64,000 bases of DNA. Origin: Liopterus haemorrhoidalis. Lineage: Eukaryota; Arthropoda; Insecta; Coleoptera; Dytiscidae. Positions 53,947-64,000 of this stretch are shown here, in pieces. How positions within the stretch are numbered: position 1 is the stretch's first letter; every line of letters begins with the position of its first letter. The notes below the pieces were generated by a model, which did not search any database, was not told where the DNA came from, and was given only the letters and a program-made list of their open reading frames with translations. A program made the position numbers and the translations under genes. The stretch lies in the NCBI GenBank assembly GCA_963971575.1, contig OZ020625.1:23152992-23216991 (forward strand), written 5' to 3'.

Positions 53947-54138
53947 GGATGGACAGACGGATGGACGGACGGATGGACGGACGGACGGACGGACGGACAG
54001 ACAGACCGACAAACATCATGCTTAAAATAGTCAAAACGTTATGTAGGGACCTCAATTCGTGGAGATCCATCGAAATCTCGAAATATCAAAATCGGTAGTA
54101 TGATCACAATACCTCCCTTATATAGGTTGGCGGTCGGT
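53093..54138 (-). repeat. Repeat family A, copy 6 (with internal duplications)
   Basis: Minus-strand copy. The right end (CAGCTGTGGCCACCACAG) occurs twice (53093 and 53242), and the middle block from ATTCATAAAAATCTTAAAAT to CTCTGCACGTGTACACAGAC occurs twice (about 53560-53720 and 53757-53920). A (CAGA)n/(GGAC)n tract spans 53915-54005. Ends GGTTGGCGGTCGGTAA at 54138. Confidence 0.85.
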
Positions 54139-54197
54139 AAAAAGGCAAAGTTGGTTGATAACTTACGAATATAAGGAATTATTTTATTTATCAAAGT

Positions 54198-54770
54198 ATG
54201 CACCCATATTGTCTATACCAAATTTCAAATTCCAAATGCCGCATTTATAGGGATTACTCCTTCCCCACCTCGAGGTTACTGACAGCCATTATACCGGACA
54301 TAACCCTCCTGGATATGGAGACCAAACAGATATTTATGATCGAATTCTCAAGACCAGCTGAAAAGAATATCTCTCTCAAGGAGGAGGAAAATAGGTCCAG
54401 GTATATGGACCTCTTGTCCGAGCTTAGAAAGCTGTATCCAGGGTACAAAGTTAAGCTTGTAGTCCTGATAGTTGGTGTGTTGGGTGGTATGGAAGCCTCC
54501 TATCGAACCATTCCCGCCTGCAGATCTTCTGCCACTTCTTTGATCTACAGGATGCAGAAAGCAGTGCAGTTTGGGTCACTCCGCATTGTGCGGGCACTGT
54601 ATCTGGCGTAATATCCACGTCTGCATATCGCCAGGGTTTGGGATGCAGTGTAATTAGCTCCACTAGTCTCTAGTATGACGCGGCTCAAAAGGTTGCTGCA
54701 GTTTACGATTAGTGGACGCTTGTCAAGACCTGATAAACCCCAAATAATAGTAAATAAATAAAGTTGATTC
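54198..54770 (+). pseudogene. C-terminal fragment of a non-LTR retrotransposon (restriction-like endonuclease region)
   Basis: 137 residues from MHPYCLYQISNSKCRIYRDY. The core reads IIPDITLLDMETKQIFMIEF then SRPAEKNISLKEEENRSRYM and KVKLVVLIVGVLGGMEASYR. A PD...D/E-x-(E)...K-like order followed by KY..L..E....... V.P.V.G.LG is found downstream of the RT in LINEs whose nuclease resembles restriction enzymes. Ends ...RIVRALYLA, close to the (A/L)LG(T)ARI(V/L)R.VL ending of relatives. About 160 bases of 3' non-coding sequence follow with an AATAAATAAA tail at 54752-54763. 5'-truncated; the RT is absent. Assignment by motif resemblance. Confidence 0.6.
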
Positions 54771-54989
54771 ATAAAAACCTAAAAAATAGCCTGACTCATA
54801 GGTTGGTAGCATATCATAATTTCCACAGTTGTCAAAAAGTAATTCGCAGTAAAATGTTAATTATTTACACTTACTACTTGTCATGTGTTAATAAATTTTA
54901 CCGTTATCTAGTGCATTAACTTTTCTGTAATTGTTTAAAAAAATATTTTTTAAATTACGGTTACAAGAAAATACTAAAATGAAAAAAAT

Positions 54990-55065
54990 GTATGTGAACT
55001 GTGAATTTTCACAGATTTCAACGTTTTGTAGGTATTTAATAAGTGATAACAAATTGTGGGTAATT
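54990..55065 (-). repeat. Family B right-end fragment
   Basis: GTGAACTGTGAATTTTCACA then CGTTTTGTAGGTATTTAATA, the minus-strand right end of family B. Confidence 0.6.
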
Positions 55066-56060
55066 ACGAGGTATACCTTTTAAGTTTTTACAAAAACTAA
55101 GAAAGAAAAAAATGTTTTATTGCTTTTCGAAATATTTGCCTTTAAGATTTATACAGTTTTGCATGCGTTCAAACCAATTCTCGAAACATTTTTTCCACTC
55201 GGAAGTTGGTATCTCAAAAACATGGTTTTCGAAGACTTCAACAGCATATTGAGTTGATGAATATCGCTGTCCACGCATTTTTTGTGTGACGTTGGGGAAC
55301 AAAAAAAGTCGTTAGGGGATAAATCAGGTGAATACGGGCAATGAGACATTAATTCGATGTGTTTCAACCTTCAAATAATCAATTGTTTGACGTGCTGTCT
55401 GGGAGCTTCCATTGTCATGATGAAGAATGATACGAAGTTTTTGGTTGTTTTTCCTGATTTTGTCGATGACGTCTGGCAAACAAATTGTTGTATACCATTC
55501 AGCAGTAACTCTACTCCGATCCTCGAAAGGAATGGTTGCGACATGTCCAGTACAACCGAAAAAGCAAGTAATCATTTTCTTAGAAGTGCTTCGTGAACGA
55601 TCAATTTTCTTCGAGCTTCGGTCAAATTATGCGGAATCCATCGGGAACAGATCTTTTTTACAGCTAAATGTTCATTCAAAATCGAATCTATGTTTATCTC
55701 ACGGTAAGCCACATGCCGATCTTCTTCAATCATTTTGCGCACAGTATCGATGTTTTTTTGAATCACAACCGATTTTGGTTGACCTTCACGAGATTCATCA
55801 CTGACGGACGCACGACCACGACGAAATTCTGCAATCCAGTAAACAGTCTTTTCTGATGGTGCTTCATTACCAAATGTTGAACGACGCGAATCTATGCATT
55901 TTTGTTGAGTTAGGCCTTTACTAAAATCGTAAAAAATTATCCAACGAAAATCTTCACGAGTAATATCAATTTTTTCACAAACTTGTTTTTTTTTAAACGT
56001 CAAGGAGTTAAATACTCTTTGAGCCATGGCAGAGTTAAAAGTATCCCACTTTTTTGATAC
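55060..56060 (-). mobile_element. Mariner element, internally deleted
   Basis: Left end near 55060 (ACGAGGTATACCTTTTAAGT), right end near 56060 less certain (minus GGTATCAAAAAAGTGGGATA). The interior is the transposase pseudogene. Confidence 0.7.
55117..56027 (-). pseudogene. Mariner transposase with central deletion and frameshifts
   Basis: From ATG 56027: MAQRVFNSLTFKKKQVCEKI, then DITREDFRWIIFYDFSKGLT, QQKCIDSRRSTFGNEAPSEK, EEDRHVAYREI, KKICSRWIPHNLTEARR. After a deletion that removes the first catalytic block, a second frame (55575-55324) reads FFGCTGHVATIPFEDRSRV and RIILHHDNGSSQTARQTIDY (second Asp). The third frame has SHCPYSPDLSPNDFF (third Asp) and, after another shift, EWKKCFENWFERMQNCINLK ending GKYFEKQ at 55117. 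These blocks are those of the mariner group often annotated SETMAR-like in insects. Inactive. Confidence 0.93.
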
Positions 56061-56309
56061 CTATATAAATATGCGAGGTGGGACATATTTTGTACCACGT
56101 CGAAAAATTACAAGTGCCACCAGAACAAAGGTTTAAAAGTAATCTTGCTTATTTAAACTAGTTACTAATTTCACCAACAGATGTCTCACTGGTATTTGTT
56201 TGAGTGATCAACTTTAAACTTGTCAGTATAAGTTGACAAAATTTAATCCCAAATCCAAAAATTAAAAAAAAGTAAAGAAAAACGGGCTGAAAAAGTCCCA
56301 CCCTATATA

Positions 56310-56346
56310 TATATTTTTTTTATATATATATATATATATATATATT
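56310..56346. repeat. (TA)n tract
   Basis: TA-rich simple repeat with a T run, left of the tRNA-like sequence. Confidence 0.85.
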
Positions 56347-56361
56347 GGACTTAGCTACTAA

Positions 56362-56442
56362 GGCCATTACCATCCATGCCATAACCAGGATTCGAACCCG
56401 ATCCCTCATGGCCTAGAAATTAGTGCATCGCTACAATTAAAC
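56362..56442 (-). other. tRNA-like sequence, possible SINE head
   Basis: On the minus strand TATAGTTTAATTGTAGCGAT (A-box) and GGGTTCGAATCCTGG (B-box) stand about 40 bases apart. Followed by TTATGGCATGGATGGTAATG. No family B flanks surround it. Not an intact tRNA, as the acceptor arms do not pair. Confidence 0.5.
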
Positions 56443-57696
56443 TATACTCTATCTCCGAAAGACTGATAGTAATATAATTTATTATTTGTAAAAAGTTATT
56501 GTATTATCACACAGAAGCGGTTAAACAAAAGTGACAAAATATGAATAGTTCGAAACGAAATATTGTTAAAAACAATCGAGTGTGCCGCACATAGTATATG
56601 GGAATACGAACTAGGGTTAAACACAATAGGCCATAAAAATTTGACCATAAAATTTTGAGGAAAAATATAGTCACAGGGATGACATAATGATATGATAAAT
56701 ATGGTCACAGGCGTGCGTTTAATAAAATGATAAATAGTAATATAGAAATACACAAAACCAATTTAAACGTGTTTAAAATGTGCACGCCACTGGTAACTGC
56801 CTGAAAAAATGATTTATTACTAACAGGCTTTCAGAGTTAGAGTATACCCTATAATTAAAAACTTGAATGACTTTTTATTTATTTTTGTGTTTCTTTTGTA
56901 ATTTACTTCCTTATTAGAAAATAAAATTTTTGTGCAACATGGGTTTTTTTATTTTCTAAAATTCCGTGCCTCAAAGAGTTAATAAATTACTAAATATTTT
57001 CATATGATTTCATATTGATCCAGACATATATCTTTCTTATACATCAAAACTACTTCCATCTCTAAATAAAAATATCCGAATAATCTTCCATATGTTTCCT
57101 AAAACATATTTCAAAAACATAACCAAGATTTATTTCTTCAAAAACAATCAAATCTATTTATTTTTAAAAAACTTTTACATATACATTTCAATCTAAACTT
57201 TTCTTATATATTTTTGTGAGATTTATTCACTTTTCTTTCTAGAAGTATGTGTATAAATCCTTATTGTTACTATTTCAAACTTTGCCTAGTGACATGCAGT
57301 AAGTTGGCAACGCCTGAAAGCCAGACTACCCGCTGTACACGGGTGTACGATAAGTCATCAGTGTGTCAGGGTCTCTGCTCCGAGATAATTGTTATAAAAA
57401 GTGTCCTAGTTTGAGGGTTGTCCTATTTCAAGTATTAAAGGCATTTAAGGGATTTTAATCATTAATCTTCAGGGGTTTGGATTATATAGTTTTGTTACAT
57501 TCAGAATTACTTTAGAATAATGTTGGAAATGTTAATATCTGAGAGTTAGTTACTTAATATTTTTAGCACAGCATCTGTGGCTAATAACGCGAATAATTTA
57601 GAAGTAATGCAGTTATGTCCTATTGGTTTGAGTTAGAAATAAGTCCCGTTTTTGTATATTAAAGAAATAATTCCAAGAAAGTAAAACAACGCTCAC
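56443..57696. other. No recognisable gene
   Basis: AT-rich DNA without recognisable frames or repeats. Confidence 0.5.
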
Positions 57697-57703
57697 AACG
57701 GTA

Positions 57704-59264
57704 TATAAACATGTATACATTTTTAGAAAAAAATAACATTCTCTCTAAGCAACAATATGGTTTCCGCACGAATGTCTCGACTGAAAATGCTATTACCACC
57801 TTGTCGTCCGCAATTTACAAAAATTTAGATGAATCTAAACTTTCAGCAGCAGTTTTTCTAGACCTTGCAAAAGCTTTCGACACTGTGAATCATCGTCGTT
57901 TACTCCAAAAGGTTGAGACATATGGCTTTCGCGGTATTATACTTCAGTTATTGAAAAGCTATTTGTGCGACAGATTACAGTTTACTGCAATAGATGGTAA
58001 TTTAAGTTCTCCGGGAACAGTCACCTGTGGAATTCCGCAAGGTACTGTCCTCGGCCCTTTATTATTTATCATCTATATTAATGATCTCTTATATCTAGAG
58101 GTTGAAGGGACATTAATATCATATGCAGATGATACTATTTATTATGCTCAAGGTAATACTTGGGACGATATCTTTAATAACTTGTCTAAGAACCTATCTT
58201 TAATAAAACAGTGGCTAGATTTAAACTTACTCTCTTTAAATACTAAAAAAACAGTCATAGTGCCTTTCACTTGTCGAAAAGACAAATTACCGCCGGTTAA
58301 AGATTTTTTATTACTCCGTAACCACTGTCAATCTAACTATTGTAGCTGCTGTGATAAAATTTTAATTCAATATTCAGTGAAATATTTAGGTGTTATATTT
58401 GACAGTAACATGTCCTGGAAATTACACACTCACTATTTAAATAATCGTCTACGAAAATTTATATTCTTATTTAAAAATCTTAGATATTGCCTAAACAAAA
58501 AAACACTACAAATTATATATTACGGATTAGTTCAATCATTGTTAAGTTATGGAATCTTGGCATGGGGTGGTGCAACCAAAACAGTAATACATAATTTAAA
58601 AATAACTCAAAAATTAATCTTAAAGATATACTTAAAAAAACCACACAGATATCCAACAGAACAACTATATACTGATGCTAATGTTTTTGATATACAGAGG
58701 TTATATTTTCTTGCTGTAGCTAAATGCTTGCATAGAGAAAAAAAAATACTTTGAACACCACATACAATTACCCTCACACAATTATGAAACCAGAAATAAA
58801 TCTAATAAACTATCCAACTTAAATAAATTTAATAAAACCATAGGGACTCAAAATTTTACTGCTATTCTACCAAAATTATATAATAAATTACCAGTAGATT
58901 TAAAAAATCATTTATTGCAATTCAGTACCAAACTTTTCATTAAAAAAATTAAAATTTGGTTAACTAATGTATCTAATGCTTCTTTGTGCAATATACTGAA
59001 CAGTTGTTAGTAATCTATTAATTATAATAATGTATTTGCATTTTTTCCTTTTTTTTTTTTTTGTAACAATACTACAATATATATAAAAAATTCTCTTTCT
59101 TCTTTTAAAACATGTGTGTACATATGATAAAAGCAAATTTTAAATATATTTTTGTCACCACAGGATACCTTGTATCTTTTGTGACTTTATGGCATATATT
59201 TGTATATATTATATTTTTTTTGTATAAGGAAATTAAATAAATAAATAAATAAAAAAATAAATAA
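57704..59264 (+). mobile_element. Non-LTR retrotransposon (LINE), 5'-truncated
   Basis: AACGGTA at 57697-57703 and again at 59265-59271 may be the target duplication. The element starts within the RT, ends with an (AAAT)n tail (59230-59264), and has about 220 bases of 3' non-coding DNA. Confidence 0.85.
57711..59010 (+). pseudogene. LINE reverse transcriptase, long frame with one 3' frameshift
   Basis: 347 residues in one frame (57711-58754) starting MYTFLEKNNILSKQQYGFRT. RT motifs in order: QYGFR; AAVFLDLAKAFDTVNHRRLL (first catalytic Asp, about residues 54-73); GIPQGTVLGPLLFIIYINDL (residues 111-130); SYADDT (catalytic pair, about residue 140); KYLGVIFDSNMSWKLH (thumb entry). An extra A in the A-run at 58740-58747 shifts the frame; the next frame continues FEHHIQLPSHNYETRNKS to NILNSC and a TAG at 59008-59010. 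The motif style fits Jockey/CR1-like LINEs. The N-terminal ORF, endonuclease and first RT motifs are missing, so it cannot move by itself, though the RT core is complete. Confidence 0.93.
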
Positions 59265-59271
59265 AACGGTA

Positions 59272-59915
59272 GTTATAGTAATTTTAACTAGCGTTAGGCA
59301 GTGGAGAATAAACAACTAACCAGCAATGCCATCTCTTGACAAATTCCACAACTCTTAACATATCTGCATTTCGGACTTCTGTTTACCCTGTGATAACTCC
59401 GTTGTTATTAATCTTTAATGTATACTGTTAAATACATTATGATTCTACGTGAAATGGTCTAATTTGTTATTCTAAAATAATTGATACATCACTATAAAAC
59501 TCCGATGTTATGCACCCGCAAACTTTATAATACAAAAAGTAGTACGTTTAAAAACAGAAAATTCACCAATTTTTTTAGATCTAGTTAAGATCTACATTTA
59601 TTGTCTACATTATGTCAATATATCTCTTAAGGCCGGTTTCTTTTGGTTAAACTCCGTTACGATATAATAATCCCGTAAGTAACCATAGCAACCATTTTCT
59701 AACTATTTGGTTATACTGGCAGTAGGCAAAGCTTATTGAACACTACACTCATGAACTCGATTCTCAGCTGTTAATTTTTTTTTATTATATTTTCAATTTC
59801 AAAATAAGACACACCACTACGTTAGCCATAAATACAAAAAATCCATAACATTATTAGCCATAATTTAATTATAAATTAAAAAAATAGTTAATTTTGTCAA
59901 GAACACAAAACTTGT
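59272..59915. other. No recognisable gene
   Basis: AT-rich DNA, no recognisable features. Confidence 0.5.
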
Positions 59916-61068
59916 AATATTTTCCAAAAACGAAACCTGATCAAAAATTCTTCTCTTTCGTTTCCGGTTTACATCCATGTACATTAATTTGAATTTTTTC
60001 AGATTTTTAATTTAACTCCTTTACTTTAAACGGTACGGATAATTTTTTTAGTACATTTTTGGAAAAATCTTGTTTACATTAAAAAAATTTTAAAAACTAC
60101 TTTTCGTCCCTTAATCTATGTCTATCATTGGATATCACACAATAAATTTAAAAAAATATATTTTTCACCGACACAAAAATTCTGGTTCCCATCGACGTAC
60201 ATTATTTAGGTTTTTTTACATTTTTGTACATTATTTAGATGTATGTACGAGGTTTTTTTCAGATTTGTAGATGAATCCGTCTGGGAAATAGGATGGGGGA
60301 CAATAGTGTTTTTTAGCGGGGGAAAAAAATAAATAAATATATAAAATAATTTTTCAAAAATAAAAATTTTCTTGTTTATCCACGTATTGAGAGGTTTCAT
60401 CTGATACCCCGTGCAAAATTTTAAAGATATATTTATTTTTTCATTAAATACATATTTGTTTATATTTATAGGTCATTTCTTTGGTTTAGGCGGAACTAAA
60501 TGGGAATTTCGTTCTTTTAGGTTGTCACGAGAAGGGACCTTACTTGGGTTTTTTCATGTTTCACGTTGGTATGTGAAAATTTAAAATTTCAACCGTGAAA
60601 CCATGGAAACGAATGACGTTTTTTAAAAATATAATCATTTTTACATATTTAAGACAAAAAAGTAAATAAATGGGATGATAAAAGTAAATAATTTGTATTA
60701 AGAATGACAAAAAAATCAAAATAATAATTGTATTAACCTTAACCTAAAAATGTTTATTGTAAGTATAATTTACATAGCTTAACCAAAATGGTCAAAAGCT
60801 CGAATCAAACTATAAAAGTTATTAGATTGCAAAATCTAGTTCCTCCTAAAGGTTTGTAATAGCCTCGTGATGTGTTTTTTTTTAACTCTCTGTATTTTTC
60901 CTGTATGTGGATGAAAGAGTTGTATAAGCTTACTCAATTTCAACTTTCTATGTTCAGCCGTTTGGCTACAATTTATACCGTACAGACAGACTCATAGACA
61001 GATAGATAGACAAATGAGTAACCTTTTAAGGGTATTTTGGTTGTCATACCTACAAAACCCTAAAAAAA
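59916..61068 (-). repeat. Repeat family B, copy 6 (diverged, interrupted by family C)
   Basis: Minus-strand landmarks: AAACCTGATCAAAAATTCTT, TACATTAATTTGAATTTTTT, then (after the C element) GTATTTTTCCTGTATGTGGA and the left end CATACCTACAAAACCCTAAA at about 61050-61068. No tRNA-like module is seen. Much more diverged than the other copies, and some landmarks appear twice (59970-60010 and 60190-60290), so it may be two overlapping copies. Confidence 0.65.
60478..60862. mobile_element. Family C-like element, copy 4 (longer)
   Basis: TTTGGTTTAGGCGGAACTAA (60480) and CAAAATCTAGTTCCTCCTAA (60828-60847) are the inverted inner ends of family C; a GGTCAAAAGCTCGAATCAAA block is shared. The middle (60550-60770) is extra sequence. 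Confidence 0.7.
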
Positions 61069-61506
61069 CCAGATAGGTATAGCCTCAAATTGTATCATAG
61101 AAGAAAAATGTGTAAAATTTTGACAACTGCATGCTATCTTAAAATTTACACGTCCAAAATGCAAACTTAAAAAAACTTATCACCAAAGATAACTTATCCG
61201 AAACGCATAACAATCAACATACTTATTTAAAACACGGTAGGCCACGTGATGAATTAATGAATAGTTTTGTTTTTAGTAAACAGATGGCATCATGTGACTC
61301 GATGAATGTTGATTGTTTTTTTGCAGTGATTTTGATTGCTGTCTTGTGATTAGATTGGATTGGAACCGGATTTTGAAGTGGTTATCATGTGATCATTTCG
61401 TGTATGATTGTGGTGTAATAACCGAAAAGTTACTGTCGTTATGGTCATTTTGCAATGTTATTAGTTACCATTATCTTGCAGGACAGTACTTAAAGAGTCC
61501 AAGAAA
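61069..61506. other. No recognisable gene
   Basis: Nothing recognised. Confidence 0.5.
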
Positions 61507-61508
61507 TA

Positions 61509-62184
61509 TCGTATTTTTCGGACCATAAGACGCACCTTTTTACATAGAAAAATAGGCTTAAAATTGGGGTGCGTCTTATGGTCCGAAGGTATGGACGATT
61601 ATACGAGGTACGTTAATTCAGAGCGCATAAAATAGAATCAACGAAAGAGTTTAAAAGAAATGAATACAGAATCAGCAGTCTTTTCTGGAGGCTTTACAAG
61701 TAAATTACAACCCTTGGTTATGTCTATAAATAAAAAAAAAGAAAAATATGCGGGAAAAATGGAACAAGTGGATAACAAAGCCAAATCACGATGTTACAAC
61801 AGGACGTATGAAACGGACAATTTCAAAAGTATGTATCTGGGCAAAAAATTCTTAGGAAACTGTAAATGAAGAGACGATTATAAAGTCTTTTAAGAAATGC
61901 GGTATAAGCAACGAATTGGATGAAACGGAAGATGGATTAATTTTTGATGAGACTGATAATAGTTCAGACGAAAATAATACGAACAGTGACATTAATATAC
62001 TAAAGACTGATATTATAAAGAGTTAAGATAAACAGAATGTTGCTGGTACAAGTTATCGTAATAAATAAAAATTAAGAATTTGCGAATATATTTTTATATA
62101 ATATATATTTTTATCCTAAAAATTGTCTCATAAAATTGGGGTGCGTCTTATCGTCCTGTGCGTCTTATGGTCCGAAAAATACGG
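61509..62184 (+). mobile_element. pogo/Tigger-type element, internally deleted
   Basis: TCGTATTTTTCGGACCATAA (61509) and inverse CCGTATTTTTCGGACCATAA (to 62184), TA flanks at 61507-61508 and 62185-62186. The GACGCACC word next to each end is repeated (GGGGTGCGTCTTATGGTCCG at 61566 and a GGGGTGCGTCTTATCGTCC block at 62139). 676 bp with a C-terminal transposase scrap. Confidence 0.88.
61660..62036 (+). pseudogene. pogo/Tigger transposase C-terminal fragment
   Basis: From ATG 61660: MNTESAVFSGGFTSKLQPLV, where relatives read GGcTsklQPLDv, so the conserved Asp is replaced. After YLGKKFLGNCK a stop and frameshift, then ETIIKSFKKCGISNELDETE, an acidic tail and a TAA at 62034-62036. The (I/V)IKSFKKCGISN.LDGTEDD block is diagnostic of DDE_1 (pogo/Tigger, Jerky-related) transposases. 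N-terminal DNA-binding and two catalytic residues are lost. Confidence 0.85.
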
Positions 62185-62186
62185 TA

Positions 62187-63297
62187 TATGGGTTTATCGC
62201 ATTTATTTTCAAATTGTATAAATTGTAAAATATTGAAAAGAAATACCTTTTCTAAAATTCGGGATAAAAAAGCCGAATTCGTGACAAATATTGCCAAAAA
62301 ATTCGGGACGCAAGGCGAAAATTCGGGACTGTCCCGGCCAATTCGAGACGTTAGTTTTACCTTAGTTTTATAGATAACATTTTTCTCCCAGGAAATCTTT
62401 TGCACCCGGGGGATCTTCCTCGGGAACCTCCTTGGATTCATCACTAGGGTTAATTCCAGCACAGTCCATTTATGCGAATTCCATTTTGTTTCACGTTTCT
62501 AGAAAACAAAATCCCCGCGTAAATTCAGATGCTGAGATAGCTTGAATTTTTTTAAATGCCATTTTAGCACTTAAATATAATGATGTTTACAAAAAAGAAT
62601 TCTGAATACGTATCTGTGTAAAAATACACGAAACCAAATCGTGAATTTGAAATAAGAAGCACGCTCTACTGGAGTGATAACACTGGCAAAATTCATAACA
62701 CAGCAGTTTTATGAACGCATTATGAACTATTTATGTATGTTATAATTAATGATTATAAATCAAAGACATATTACTAATAAATCCAATTATTTATGTGTAA
62801 AAATTTAAATAACATTAGCAATGGGCATTAGAAATGGTGAGTGAAATTATTTTGTTGATTATTGCATGGACACGTTTGTTTTATACCATTGTCGCCGGTT
62901 AGGAAAGCTATTTGGGGTAGGGTTACCACATTTAAATAATCAAAAAACCGGACACCATAGACGAAACGAAGTGGGGAGGGGTGTTGATATATTTTAAAAT
63001 TCAAAAAGCACATACATCTGCGCGAACACTTTACAGATTTTATTTTATTTAAGTTTTCTGTATCTGGATGGTAGTAGAAAACTTAAATAAAATCTATAAA
63101 GTGTTCTCCAAATATATGTAACGTATTCTAGTTAAGTTTTCCACGCAAATCTCATTCCACGATATCCTAACAGATGTCAGTATATAATTCTATTCCCACC
63201 GTACAAATATTTCTATAAACATGTCCTTGAAAAAGTCCGGCGTCCATCGACCATGCTTATCCACCCCTATCAAGTCTCTGCAAGTTTCCCGCTTTTT
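62187..63297. other. No recognisable gene; hAT-like word and a hairpin
   Basis: CGGGAC words near 62290-62335 resemble the interior of hAT MITEs, and TAGGGTTACCACATTTAAAT at 62919 is a hAT-like terminus without partner. The hairpin at 63024-63106 is listed separately. Confidence 0.45.
63024..63106. repeat. Hairpin with ~32-bp arms
   Basis: GAACACTTTACAGATTTTAT ... TTAAGTTTTCT is inverted at 63076-63106 with one or two mismatches around a 16-base loop. Confidence 0.85.
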
Positions 63298-64000
63298 ACC
63301 GACCGCCAACATATACAGGCTGTTAGGTAAATGTCCGGCACAGTTTTAAAGGCAGCACTGTTGGCCCATTTAGAGCTAAAAGTCCTCAACCATTTTTGGA
63401 TAAGATGCGTATATCGCTTGACAATCGATGCAGTACCACCGTTTAGGAACCACTAATATTTTGTCTGTTACAACAATCACATATGTGACTCAGATAAATA
63501 GAAACCATGGAAACAATACCGTAATTTTATTTTAACAAAATGCTTTTTCAATTTTATGAAGAAAAAAGAAATAAGAAAAACTTTAATATTAAAAATTTTA
63601 GATTATGACGTACACGTACTTTGATATTCTATTATTGAACTATAATTACAATATATTTTTCTCTATGGCATCTACACAACTTCTGGATTAATATGAAAAA
63701 TAAAAAAAGTCAATGGTTTCAAAATTTGGGGCATCTTTTTGTTTGTTTATTTTTGGACGAAATTCACATTTTAGAGAAAATTGGCAAAGGAAAAGTCTAT
63801 TGCATTCTACGTCACCATGGTATTTTTTAAATTGTGCTGGATATTACCTAACACCCTGTATAAGGGAGGTATTGTGATCATACCGATTTTGACATTTCGA
63901 GATTTCGATGGATCTCCACGAATTGAGGTCTCTACATAACGTTTTGACTATTTTTAGCATGATGTCTGTCGGTCTGTCTCTCTGTCTGTCTGTCTGTCTG
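63298..64000 (+). repeat. Repeat family A, copy 7, split by a mariner-type MITE and cut by the window end
   Basis: ACCGACCGCCAACATATA at 63298-63315, interrupted, then TAAGGGAGGTATTGTGATCA at 63859 onward, as in the reference copy. Ends inside a (GTCT)n tract (63967-64000). Confidence 0.92.
63316..63858. mobile_element. Mariner-type non-coding element, complete
   Basis: CAGGCTGTTAGGTAAATGTC (63316) and inverse CAGGGTGTTAGGTAATATCC (to 63858), TA on both sides. 543 bp, no frame. Half copy at 29767-30013. Confidence 0.92.

Noticed and set aside
55117..56027. Host SETMAR-like gene
   Set aside because: No SET domain, broken frames and element-like ends; it is a mariner copy.

Overview
This window looks like repeat-dominated nuclear DNA from an animal, most likely an insect with a large, transposon-rich, AT-rich genome. 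The basis is the mixture of element types: mariner transposases with a D...D34D core, DUF4817-type mariner, PIF/Harbinger with a MADF-like partner, piggyBac, a pogo/Tigger relic, many hAT elements with 8-bp target duplications, non-LTR reverse transcriptases, a Penelope-like RT scrap, and THAP-domain fragments. No host exon, rRNA gene or intact tRNA gene could be recognised. I cannot name the order or species. Every coding region I support is transposon-derived and, except for a few single-frame stretches, broken.

Layout. 0-8 kb: a long-TIR MITE, a hAT (ZBED5/SCAND3-like) pseudogene, several hAT scraps with a 41-bp hairpin repeat, a THAP first-exon fragment, the first copies of the two commonest non-coding repeats (family B with family A inserted in it), and a TA-flanked element carrying a hAT MITE. 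8-16 kb: a Harbinger-like MITE, a non-autonomous hAT holding a palindromic hammerhead-ribozyme element, a hAT transposase remnant, two mariners, families B and A, and a 16-bp minisatellite. 16-23 kb: mostly unrecognised AT-rich DNA with two GC hairpins, copies of A, and two THAP fragments. 23-29 kb: families C and B nested in each other, a hAT with CATCGATG arrays, and a piggyBac relic split by a hAT MITE. 29-36 kb: a LINE interrupted by a hAT, a Penelope-like RT scrap, a nearly intact 1.3-kb mariner, another B. 37-49 kb: a THAP fragment, an unclassified DNA transposon carrying a fold-back element, two Harbingers, a mariner, and an inverted copy of the 21.5-kb THAP unit into which a hAT has jumped. 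49-64 kb: hAT MITEs, a THAP-bearing TIR element with a 300-bp fold-back, duplicated A, a LINE endonuclease tail, a mariner, a LINE with a long RT frame, B with C, a pogo/Tigger relic, and A interrupted by a mariner-type MITE at the window end.

How the pieces relate. The window is a stack of insertions. Many boundaries can be read exactly because target duplications survive (8 bp for hAT, TA for mariner-type, TWA for Harbinger, near-TTAA for piggyBac), and several occupied sites have an empty counterpart elsewhere in the window. The most unusual observations are (1) the ~1.1-1.6 kb non-coding family B, four copies of which carry a tRNA-like module (A-box plus B-box) at the same internal position, with the module differing much more between copies than its flanks; and (2) a 51-bp perfect inverted repeat enclosing a minimal hammerhead-ribozyme core of the Penelope-like type.
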